NCBI RefSeq assembly: GCF_002775205.1
Contig: NC_036447.1
Coordinates: 29,634,245 to 29,698,244 of the forward strand
Length of the DNA: 64,000 nt
From: Xiphophorus maculatus
Lineage: Eukaryota; Chordata; Actinopteri; Cyprinodontiformes; Poeciliidae
Reading direction: 5' to 3'
Shown: positions 21,901 to 32,900 of the stretch, piece after piece
How positions within the stretch are numbered: the first letter of the stretch is position 1
Layout of the letters: every line of letters begins with the position of its first letter
Made by a program: the position numbers and the translations under genes
The notes under the pieces: generated by a model
What the model saw: only the letters and a program-made list of their open reading frames with translations
Database searches by the model: none
What the model was told of the DNA's origin: nothing

Positions 21901-24590
21901 GTACAAATCATGCAATAATTAAGAAGTACTTTGAAATTATAGACACTACATGCCAACTTAAAGGAAAACATATGTAAAAGTCAAGACTAATATTTCAAAA
22001 AGCTTACCTTTGTTAATTGTTATTGGATGAAAGTGTGGAATCATATGATAGTGAAGAATTAAGAAAATATTTTTCACAATATAGATTTTCTTTTAGATCA
22101 CTAAAAGACAAGTGGAAGACATATACAGTGGATCCAGAAACTATTCACAGTGCTTTACTTTTTCCTAATTTTATGTTCCATTCTTATTCTAAATATTTTT
22201 TTCTTAAAGTTGAAAAATAAGTGCTGCTTTTTTAGATACTGGTTATGCTTCTGCTTATATATTTCCCCCATAATTTCTGTAATACTTATTAAGTAAGTTA
22301 TTAAGTCTGCTTGGTTACAGTTCCACAACTGTTAATACTGACCAAGTAAATTGTATTTCATGTCGTCTTAGAATGTCTCATACAGAAACAGAAAGCTAAA
22401 TGTCCTCAAAGCCTTTGATATTTCAAAGTTTGTGTTGGAAGAAAAAAAAACTTTAAGCACACATATCTTTCAGTAAGCTTACATTTTTATTTTCAAAATA
22501 GTTGTATTTATTGATATGATGTATTATTCTAATTTTAAATGTCATATCTTAATTGGAAAATCGTAATAATTACAAAGTCTTTCAAACATCGATCTGTGTG
22601 TGATTATAAAATGAATTTCACTTAGTGATAACGTTCCTAAAATAAATTATATTTTTCAATTGTGTATTGAATGTTTCTGCATCATGATCAGTGTTTCATT
22701 CATTAGTCATAGGAAAGGTTTGTTTGTTTTCATTTAAAATAAGCAGGTAAACCTGAAGCTGCCTGGGTGTCATGCTGGTTAAACTGTAACTGATCTCTGT
22801 GCTCACATGGCCTCACTATTAATGTGAAGACTGAAACAAAAACAGCCCTTCCTCTGATTTTCAAACTGCACAAAGATATGACATGAATCGTAAAATTTCA
22901 CTTCATGCATGCAACATATGTTAAATTTGCACCAGCACTTTTGGTTTTGGCATTATTAATTTTGGTGAGTCATTAGCTACAAGTCAAACATTCCACAGCT
23001 TATCAGTGTCTGCTGGTACCGACAAGGACTTGAAAGCAGCCTAGCAGCCAAAAGACCACCTCATCCTACCACCAGAGCTTTTTGTCAAAAAACAAGAGTT
23101 GCTTTTTTTTTTTAATTGACATGTTTTCATTAAGCACATTTATTTGTGCAATTATAGTCAAGGCAAACATAGCTAGTGTTGTTGCTTTTACTCCCCAAAC
23201 ATTGTGAGCTTCATTGAGGTGGTGGAATAATCGTCAACAGAACTTTGTGCATAAATCTACAGAAAAACACCAATTTTGTGTTTTTACTCTGCCTCTCGTC
23301 AGTGCATAGACCATGCATCCCGACATCTACACGCAAATGGAAGCTGTGACCCAACTGAAGACACATGAATTGGAAGAACTCTGACATTGTCCACGCCTGC
23401 CTCTGAGAAGCTGCTGTGGTCGAACCTGCTAACAGAGACGCCCCAACATGACTTGGCGCGAATGTGAGTTATAGTTTTGACAGAAAAAAAACAAGGGCCT
23501 AGGTACTGAAAAGTTAAACTTGAGAATAACTGGGCCCAGTTCCTGAACTCGTCTTTGTGAATCAGTAAGAGTACAAGTCATAAAGCGGCTGCCGTCACAA
23601 GGTGAGATGATACATAAGCTGCCTTTTAACTCCAACTAGCTGCGACTGGTTGGATGCAACCCGGGGGGCATCTTCGCTGGAATCACAGACTAATAACTTC
23701 CTCTTAAAACTTTGGCTAGAAGTATTTTACCTCACAGCTCCTCTATGCAGGTTTTAACATGGTTAACAGGACTTCAAAAAGAGATCTATAAAGCCTCACA
23801 TTTGAATACACGATGTTTTGCTATTAAAAGCAGGTTCTGTTATAGTTTGTTTTTCACTGAGACATTCTGGTTGTCATAGTCTGGGGTGACAGCAAACGCC
23901 CTGGTGGTTTTTCCATATGGGTAATGTGACTCACTCAGAGGTGGGTAGAGAACCCCCCAAATTATACTCAAAATAAGAGTAGCACTACTTCAACATCTAT
24001 TTACTCGAGAAAAAGTGAAAAAGAGCCATCCAAGAAATTACTCAAGCAAGAGGGAAAAAAGTATTTGGTAAAAAGTCTACTCAAGTACTGAGCAACTGAT
24101 CAAATTATCAGTCATTTTATATTTAAAAATTACATAAGCAAACAGAACAAAGTATAAAGTTAAGTAATTTTGGTATTTTAAGAACCAAAATGACATTAAC
24201 TCATATAAGTGGCAAAAAAATAACAAAATAAGCCACTTTTGGTGCCATGTCTTCTAAGGAAATATTATTTTACTACTGAAAATTACAGTACATCACGAGG
24301 GATGAACTGGTGCATTTTAGGTTCAAAATGTCCTCTGTCCATAATCTCCATGTAGCTTCCAAAGAAATCGACCATCGCCTCATAATTTTCGAATACTTGA
24401 ATATTGTTTGTATTTATAAAAATCAAAACAATTCACATTATTTGGGCCTATGAGTTTTATATAAAGTGCAATGTTTACAAAACACCCAGCCCTTCGTAAA
24501 ATCTGTTCTAGGCCATACCTTCAGACTTTTTAACATTCTTTGTAAAAAAATAAATAAATAAAATAATAATAATAATAATAAGTCAAAAAG
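18965..24590. other. Intergenic, no gene recognised
   Basis: AT-rich sequence between stox2 and the gene at 25.2 kb. The only mobile-element trace is a fragment at 22124-22205 (cagtggatccagaaactattcacagtgctttactttttcc), which resembles a Tc1/mariner-type terminus. Downstream exons of the minus-strand gene at 25202-25556 should lie here; one weak candidate acceptor is at 23678-23677. Confidence 0.5.
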
Positions 24591-25102
24591 CCACATCTTT
24601 CCACTTCACAACTAAGACCTGCTTTTTTGCTGGTCAACCACCTAAAATCCCAATTATAGAGTCTGATTTTAGATGCACTGATCTGAGCTTTATTATTTAT
24701 TTTACATCATAATCAGAATTCCTAATTGCAGTTTCTGAACAGTTTGTTGCAGTTTATTTTCTGTTTGATAAAAGTACTCAACCTATTATTTTTGTCAGCT
24801 TCAAGTTCCTTTATTATTTATTTTTAGATTGGCTGTTATACTAATTGCACTGACTGAACAAACTAAAGTTGTTATTTTTACGATTGACCAAGCTGGTGAA
24901 GATATTGGTGTATTTAAGTGTGATGTAATCACAAAAAAAAGTTATCCAAAAAAAGTTACTCAGTACATTCATGTAGCCTATGCATTTAAAAAAAAGAAAC
25001 ATTGTAAGTCAACTCAGCACTGTTTTCCTGTATCGACCGATACTAAACCTCAGATGTTTGTATCGGTACCGGTCGTGAAAAAAGTGTATCGGTGCATCCC
25101 TA
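24590..25102. mobile_element. hAT-like fragment
   Basis: The right end (gtatcggtaccggtcgtgaaaaaagtgtatcggtgcatcccta) matches the TAGGGATGCACCGATACAC-type hAT terminus. The left limit is uncertain. No transposase frame was seen; the 112-residue plus-strand frame at 24829-25167 runs through the element and shows no family resemblance. Confidence 0.4.
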
Positions 25103-25201
25103 AAAGATGTCAAGACGTTAAAGATTTCAAGGAGTTACATCCGTTTACATGGCGTCCCGATAACTGATTGTCACTGCTGGACTCTGAAGCTTGTTACCCA
25201 C

Positions 25202-25556
25202 CTATGCATCTGATATGAAAGCCTGGCGGTGGCTGCAGGGTCCTCCTGGTCCAGGCGTTCCTCAGCTGCTGAAGATGCGCCTCCTGGCTCTGGAGGAGCA
25301 GCACGCACTCGTCTATCCAGCCCAGGAAGAAGACCTCCGACAGAGCCTCGGTCAGCGCCTTGTTCCAGAAGTGCCGCATGTTGACGGCTTTAAAGCTGGC
25401 GAAGACCTCGTAGCCGGTGAGATGCTCCAAGTTTTTCCACACCTCCGCTGCATCTGGCCGCGGTGATGATGACGGTGAACTCGTCTCATCTTCCCCGCAG
25501 ACCCGCGACAGCACGAGAGCCAGAGAGAGCGGAGTTATGTGGGAAAACCTTTCCAT
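25202..25556 (-). CDS. First coding exon of an unrecognised, probably secreted protein
   Basis: From the ATG at 25556, the frame encodes about 118 residues and then a strong donor (GCATAG|GTGGGTAAC, GT at 25201-25200). Residues 1-20 (MERFSHITPLSLALVLSRVC) look like a signal peptide with a cleavage site near the CGE. A Ser/Pro/Asp-rich linker follows. From about residue 36 there is a compact, probably helical region rich in Trp, Leu and Phe (AEVWKNLEHLTGYEVF, FWNKALTEALSEVFFLGWID, CVLLLQSQEAHLQQLRNAW). It ends PPPGFHIRCIG with a second Cys. I do not recognise the family. The composition is far from random and the CpG-rich 5' flank at about 25480-25750 looks like a promoter, so I think it is real. 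Downstream exons are not identified. Confidence 0.6.
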
Positions 25557-28500
25557 CCCTGCTTCGCTTCCCGACAGAAAACTGACATTTCTGAGCGGGA
25601 ACCTCGTTATTAAGTTCTCAAACCTCTCATGCGGCCTCGTTTTTCATTTTTAAAGGGAATTTGTAGAGGAAAGCTGCCCCTAAGTCAGGTCAGGTGCTCC
25701 ATGTAAGCGGCCGTCAGATACGCGGCTCCCAGACTGTAACTGTCAAAGAGCTTTACGAACTATTTTCAGCCACAAAAGAGGCAAGGACTTTGTGCTGCGT
25801 TCAAAAACTCCTCGTAAACTACTACGCTTACATTTTAAACGAGTGTGTGCCTCTATTGTTACTGTTATTATTATGAATGAGGACAGCGAACAGGTAACGC
25901 ACCATTGGACCAACGAGACATTTTTTAAAAATCAATAAGAGAGAAAAGTCAGAAAGACTGAGGCAATCCAACTTCTTGGAAGCGTTTTTCTCGTAACCAT
26001 TTTTTTAAAGAAATAATACGGTGGTTAATTTTTTTATATATATTTAAAAACTGGTGCACGAAACTAAACTTTTACGAAAGGCTTTCATTAAAAGATATTA
26101 ATTAAATACATAATTAAGATGTTCATTAAATAATCTTCCAAGTCTTCAACTTGGAAGATTTTATTCGAGATACATAAAAGTGGTTTATTTTGAGGTGGAG
26201 GGAAATTGCAGTTTTTTAAAATTCCAAATACATTTCTGAAAAGTGTGGCTTTCATTTTGTACCTCCTATTGCTCAAATTATCTCTGCAAGTCTTTTTTCA
26301 AGGCTATATTGGCTCTAGAGGCCTTTATGTGAGAGCGGCCAGACAGGAACGAGGAAGACATGCAGCTGTGAAATATGATGCATATGAATTTTAAAAGCAT
26401 ACATCGTTTTCGTCCCACTTTAGTCATATACTATACATCTTTATGTTGCTCTATCAAATGCTATAATATGCACATTTGCACTGGTTCAACCCTGTCTTAC
26501 ACTTTTATAAAAACACTATAAATACAGCCTTCTTTATTTCACAGCCATATTATGCATTTATATTTAAAATTTCGGGGAAATTGGCAGCAAAGCGGAACTG
26601 AAGTCCAGTTCTTTGAGTGCCCTGATCCTGATCAGCTGGCGACCCGTCCGGGTTGTACCCCGCCTCTCGCCCTTTGACAGCTGGAGATAAGAACCGGCAC
26701 CTGTCCCAACCCCAATGGGATAAGGATGCAAGAAAATGGATGGATGGATGATCCTGAGCAAATTAAGAGAAAATCTATTGAAAATTGTTTTTCGTCTATA
26801 CAGATGATTTGAAGGGATGTACTTTTGCTAGAAACTGCAGGACAATTTATACATTTGTGTTTTGTGGTGACCTGTTCAGACCCTGCATTACTTTTGATTG
26901 CCTGATCATAATCAAAGTAGCAACTTGCTTGTCTGGATCATTCAGGCAGGTGTTTGGTTAGTTGCTCTATTTCAAGCCATATAAAAGAAAAACATTTTTA
27001 TTCTTTACTGTACATACAGTATATACAGTAACATATGTACAGTAAGGACAAGACCCTGAGTAACCCAATACATGTTTTTTTATAATATTGTATTAATATT
27101 TTAAAAAATATTAACATTTGGCTCAAAAAGGAGTGGGAGGAAGATAAACTTATTTACTCCCACTCGCTGTTCACATATAGAAACTGTGTAGTCGCCACTG
27201 TAATTTGAGATTTAGTAATTACAGTGTTATGCACACTTTTTTGGTCATGATGCATTTTCTTGTTAAAACCACTGATATCACCAAATTAACATTTTAATAA
27301 TTTATCAATTATATAATATTTATACTTTTCAGTTCTGAACTAAATTATATTAATTCTCTTAAAGTGTTGGTGCAAACGGTAGTCATAATTATCTTGATAC
27401 AACACCAAGATGTGAAACCATCAGCAATGACCTTAGAGAAATTGTTACAAAAGGTCATCCTACAAGCTGTGGAGTCACGGGGTTAACTTACTTTGTCCCT
27501 CTTTTGTTCCTGTACAAGTTGCCCTGGTTTTATATGAAGTGCATCATCTCTCACAGTGAAGGAAGAAATCGGCTGTGTGTTTTGCTCTGGAGCTCAGGAT
27601 CTGGTTGCCTACATCTGACAACACGTTTACCATTATAGATGTGTGGCTGTTCCAGAGCTCAGCTCTTCCAGGACTCGGCTCTGGAGCCGAAGATGTTTTC
27701 TCCAGCTGCCTCTATGTGCCGGTAAACCCCGACCTGCTGACCCTTCAGCCAAACAAGGAACGTATGAGTGAAAGAGTTTATTTAGAAGAACAAAAACATT
27801 CCATCAAGCTTGTGATGCAGCTGCTGATAAACAGCGATGTTGTACATTACAAATGTAAAAACTGTCCACCTTTCAAAATTGAGGAAACTAAAACAAGTCA
27901 TTATTGTAAGTGGATTCTCACAAAAGAGCACTTCCTGAAACCAGAGTGTGCTTAGCATGCAAACGTGTAAATTTACGAGAACCTAGAAAAATGATAGAAG
28001 TACAACAATCCGACGGTTTCCCTTCTTGAGGCCTAAATGGAGTTGTTTTGGTCAGATTATTTAAACAAACTGGTACAAAAGGTTTTAAGGCAAGAAAACT
28101 ATTATCACAACATTTGGTGAATGGCTTCCGTGGCTTCTGTAACCAATTTTAAAAAAAAAACATTTAACCGGAGCACAGACTCAGTCAATTTCATCAATGT
28201 AAATTTCACTACAGGAAGAAAAACTAATCAGAAATTCAAGGTTTTAAAGTAAATTGCGAGCTTCGTTACAGCTCTCATGCCGCTCTTGGTTGTGTTACAC
28301 ATTATCCACCAAAAGCCTGGCGACGCTTTTACATTATTGTTCGCAGTATGATTGTGCAATTTAATGTCTGGTGAAACAGAGAATACAGCTTTAAAAAGAC
28401 TTGCCGCCTTTTCAAAATATGATTGTGCGCAGATACATTTCGACAGTTTTATGATTAGAAAAGTACAAAAACGGTCAAACTGGCTGAAAAAGGTATTTCC

Positions 28501-28585
28501 CTGAAGTGTGTAGAGTGTAAACAGTGAAGTTGCACAGATCACTCAGAACTGGTCAGTTGGAGTTTTGCTGGTCTTGATGGCCACA
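25557..28585. other. Intergenic, no gene recognised
   Basis: AT-rich except for the CpG-rich flank of the preceding gene. It contains a short perfect hairpin (26132-26160) and an RTE-like 3' tail (26590-26756). The 126-residue plus-strand frame at 27575-27955 shows no domain and is not supported as a gene. Confidence 0.5.
26590..26756 (+). mobile_element. RTE-like LINE 3' end with (ATGG)n tail
   Basis: The sequence 'agctggcgacccgtccgggttgtaccccgcctctcgccc', then 'gacagctggagataagaaccggcacc' and a tail 'agaaaatggatggatggatg' is the familiar 3' end of a widespread fish RTE-type LINE family. Only this truncated tail is present. Confidence 0.75.
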
Positions 28586-28589
28586 TAGA

Positions 28590-29385
28590 GCATACAGTGT
28601 CATGAAAAAACATTCGTCCTTCACAGAGTTTCACTGTATTTGTACTCATTTAAAGCAGATTGTGCTGGCAAAGATAATTCTACTGAATACAAAATAAAAA
28701 TTTTAGAATTACTCCACTTGTTAAATCACAAGTTAACTAGCTAACCACTCTGTTGGGTTTACTTCCACCATCCATTCCTCCATCTACCATCTGACAGTCT
28801 CACTGTATACGGAGATCAAACTACAGTTAGAGCCAAAGTTACAATGAGAACGCTCCAGCGGCTCATCTAAGAGGTCAAAAAGAACCCAGAACATCTGAAG
28901 AACTGCAAGCCTTCCTGCCTCTGCTAAGGTAAGAGGTCATGATTCAATAATTATGACCCTCCCCTCCAACGTCCCAAAAAAAAAGACATCTCAATGATCC
29001 ATGAAACTGTTGGAAAAACATTCAGACAAAAGCGGATTCTTTTGAAAGAGCTGTGTGTTGTGTGACATCTGGTGTAAAACTAACGGCATTTAAGAAAAAG
29101 AACATTGAACACACAGTGAAACACGTTGGTGGCAGTGTGATGGTCTGGGACTGCTTCGGGACCTAGATAACTGTTACTGAGTGATGAATTCTGCTTTGTA
29201 ATAACAAAAAAAAAATAAAATAAAATAAAAAGTCCTGAAAGTGAAAGTTCAGCCATCAGTCTGCAACCTCAGCATTGGCATAGTCAAAGTCTGAACTTAA
29301 ATCCTACCAAGATGGGCTGACATGATCTAATACAGGCCATTCATTCCGTCCTTTATTGTGGATGAATTCAAATAATCCTGTAATG
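28590..29385 (+). mobile_element. Degenerate Tc1-like transposon remnant
   Basis: It starts with a terminus-like 'tacagtgtcatgaaaaaacatt'. Ordered sense-strand transposase pieces follow: 'aagaacccagaacatctgaagaactgcaagc', 'cacgttggtggcagtgtgatggtctgggactgcttc', 'atgaattctgctttgtaa', 'agtcaaagtctgaacttaaatcc' and 'tgacatgatct'. Frameshifts and an A-rich insertion break it. No intact product. Confidence 0.75.
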
Positions 29386-29998
29386 CTAACTAAATGTATC
29401 CCATTACTTAATAACACTCCTATTTCCCAATATTGTGATTCCCTGATCAAGGAGCAAAATCCATCCTCTCTAATAAGAGCAGACAGGCCTGATCTGAGAT
29501 CAGAACCACAATCAGTGGAAATAGGATACAGTATAAAAGATTGAGAAAACTATTCATAAAGGAAGTGTTTTTATGCTCATCTCCATGACTTTTCAGAACG
29601 CTCAACAGCCTAAAGAAATTTACCGAAACTCAGTAACTAAATATGAAATTGGTTTGTTTAAAGGTACAAGAAGGCAGAGTGAAACTAGATGCCTGTTGTT
29701 TGGGTTTAGCCTGAAAACGATTAAAAAAATAAAATAAAATTACATAAATTCTGAAAAACTAAATAATAATAATTAAAAAAAACAAGTACATGTAATATAA
29801 AATACTGAACACTATTCGTGTCAGACATACACAACACAAGGTGAGAAACCTATAATCCCAAGCCTATTAAATTAAAAATATCCTGAAGCGTCACATTTTC
29901 TCCTAAGAAGTGAAATGTTCACCTGAAATCACGTGGAAAAGCACAACTCGATCTGTAATCACGTCTGCCAAGCTCAGGTTTCTGCTGAGAATTCAACA

Positions 29999-32900
29999 TC
30001 AAGGGCAGAAATACATCTCTTTGGTCAGCATGGACACAATGCATGGGATCTGCTTCCTGGCGTTAAACCCTGGTGAATTGGACACAGACTCAAACTCTAC
30101 TGCCACCTTGTGGTTTACTCGTGTCATGATGTGCAGAAGCTCCAGTTCCTTTGCGTATTTGCTGATCATGTCACACAGCGACTGGATGAACCAAGAGCCA
30201 GTCATCGTGTTCCTCCAGGAGTAGTAGCCTGCGACAACCACAAATTAACCTGGATTAGTATTTTTTAAGCAACAAACAAACAAAAAACTACTAGTTTAAA
30301 CACCCCCTCCCAACCCCATTAGAGACAAGGGTGTTAGAAAATGGATGGATGGACAGATGGATAGTTTAAACACTTGTGTTCATTTAACCTGGAGCGGTGG
30401 AGAAGGCGTAGAGGAAGTCTGCTTCCACAGGGATCTTTGTGGTTTCGTCTGCACTGTCGGCTTCAATACCCGGATCAAGATCGGTGCCTCTGCATGCCTG
30501 AGAACGGACGAGACAAAATTTTCGATAAATAATAATATGACAAACAAGAAGAAAGAACTTTTTTTTTTTTTTTAAATCTAAGGATTGGCCTTGCTTACCT
30601 GGATAAAGAAAAGTTTGGGTTTTCCCACCAGAGTTTTACAGCGATCGCCTCGGTATAATGAAGTAAGACTCTGGAGCTGCACCGGGCCATCGGTACCGTA
30701 GATCACGCCTTCATCGCCGTGGCTCAGCAGAACGCAGACGAACGAGGCGGAGTCACTGTGATCGTGCCTAGATGCTACAAAAACAAAGAAGTCAGTGAAA
30801 AGAGTCGTCACTACCGTCCATTAACAGAACCGGTGATGCCGTCAACGACAATTTGCTCCCCATACAGATGTTTTGCAGTTTTTGTTTTGTTTTACAGCAT
30901 TTAACATCTTTCAGCTCATACAACAATTCTTAATATCACACAAAAAAAACAAAAAACGGAATAAGTACAATACAGTTTTCAAATGATGAATTTATTTTTT
31001 AAGAGAAAACCTTGTCAAAGTCTCCAGGCTGATAAATGTCAGTGTTTCTGTTTGTCCTGATGCTTTCTGAGGTCTTTCAGCCTACTTCACATTACCAGGC
31101 AGCTTCTGCTTCACTAATGTCTTTATTAACCTGACAGTTCAAGCAGTAATCAGGCCTGGCCAGAGAAAGTAAACCTAAATAAATAAATTTAAAAAAACAT
31201 TATAAAAACGGGATTAATCACCGTCATTTGCTGATTGCCAGCTGCCCTACTTTTACATGGGGTCACATTGCTTTGGACAACTTTATAAATTCAACAAATG
31301 AAATCATCACTTGAAAACTTCTTTTTTAACGTTTATCAGGGTTATCTTCGTCTGAAATTAAAATTTGTTTGTCATTTAAGTGACAAAAAAAGCAAACGCA
31401 GAAGCAATCTGTTAAAGGACAAATGTCTTTCCACAGCACCGTAACATTCTCAACACGGAGGTTCTCAAATCTGAAAATACACGTTTTATTTTGTACTTAC
31501 TTGCACTTAAAATCTTCATCATCTGATCGGTTGTTTGATCATTGTAAATCTTCACTGCATAGCCCAACTTTGTAAACACTTTACACACATTGGCTGCGTC
31601 AACGTCAGTGCCGTTTCGCTGATTCATACCTAAAAAGACAAAAAAAAGATGCAAAACAGACTGAAAAAGAAATATCTAGATTTTTTTTTTTAAGGTGGCA
31701 ACTTTAACCTGATTTCTACAAGTTCCGATTGATGCACAATTGAGAGTTCTGGTAAACTTAGTGCAGATTTAAGAAGGATTTATTGTGATGGTGGTATCAT
31801 GCATTGAGTCAGTTTGTGTGCCGGAATAAAATAATTCAAAAATCAGAACCAATAAGACTTGCTATGATATGGTGATATTATTAGAAATGAAGAAGTAAAA
31901 GACTCAAGTTTACTGTAATCAAGTGAACGTAAATGACTTGTCTTTAAAAGACATATATTTACCTCCTTCCAACTCACTGTAATATTCCTAATTTAAAGTA
32001 TGATCATAAAAGGAAGTACATTTTTTTGTAAGAGTTAAAAAAAAATTTAAAAATTGGAAAGTGTTGGAAATTTTAAATAGCCACAGATACTGTAAGTCAG
32101 TATATTCAAATGATATACCGACGCCTAATGAATATACAATTCCACCTAAAATAACACATTAAGTGCCCAACTCTGCAATAAAACAACATAATAAACCAGG
32201 AACTGCTGCTAGTGCTTACCCCAATCAAACAGTAACATATTAAAAGTGTTTATTGAACCAAGTGTACTTTCAGTCCTGCTAGACAGGTTTTCCAGAGTCT
32301 GCTCAGTGAGAACCACAATCAATCTGTCCATCTGTCTGACTGCGGCTACGTTGAGTAGCAATGATAACCAAATTACTTCCCAATCAACAAAGGCGCTCAC
32401 TAAAGCGCACACATTCATACACAGATACGCAAATTAGTGAGCAACTTTGGGTACTGAATCAAAGAATTGAACCCACAACCTTCAATTTCATACTACTTTA
32501 CTCCACTATTTTGTCCCTGGGTTAAAATAGTGTGAGAGTTATGCATACCTGGCGCACCGATTACAAAACTATGGGACAAGTGGTGCAGAGTCAGTGACCT
32601 GTATCTTCTGTTTAATCTCTGAAAACTGTCAGTTTGAAGCTGAATAAATTCAAACAAGGCATGTTGTACTTCGCCCCAGTGAGCAATATAGTGTGTCCTT
32701 ATGAATTTGTCATGCTTCCTTTAAAACGGGTGTGAAGCACATTGTGAAAGGTTTGAGAACCGATGCCCTGAGGGAAGACTTCCAGATTTGTAAAGTGCAT
32801 TTTAGTCTCAGTGAAATTTCTCACACACGCCCAGTTCAGCTTGAAGTTTAGACACACCTGCCGTAACGCCATGCTACAATTCAAGAAGTACAGTACATTC

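Noticed and set aside
27575-27955. 126-residue plus-strand frame
   Set aside because: No recognisable domain, no splice signals that extend it sensibly, and no coding bias. I would need a homologue before calling it.
28228-28542. 104-residue minus-strand frame left of caspase-3
   Set aside because: It ends upstream of a Tc1-like remnant, has no family resemblance, and the caspase-3 stop codon is already placed at 29999.
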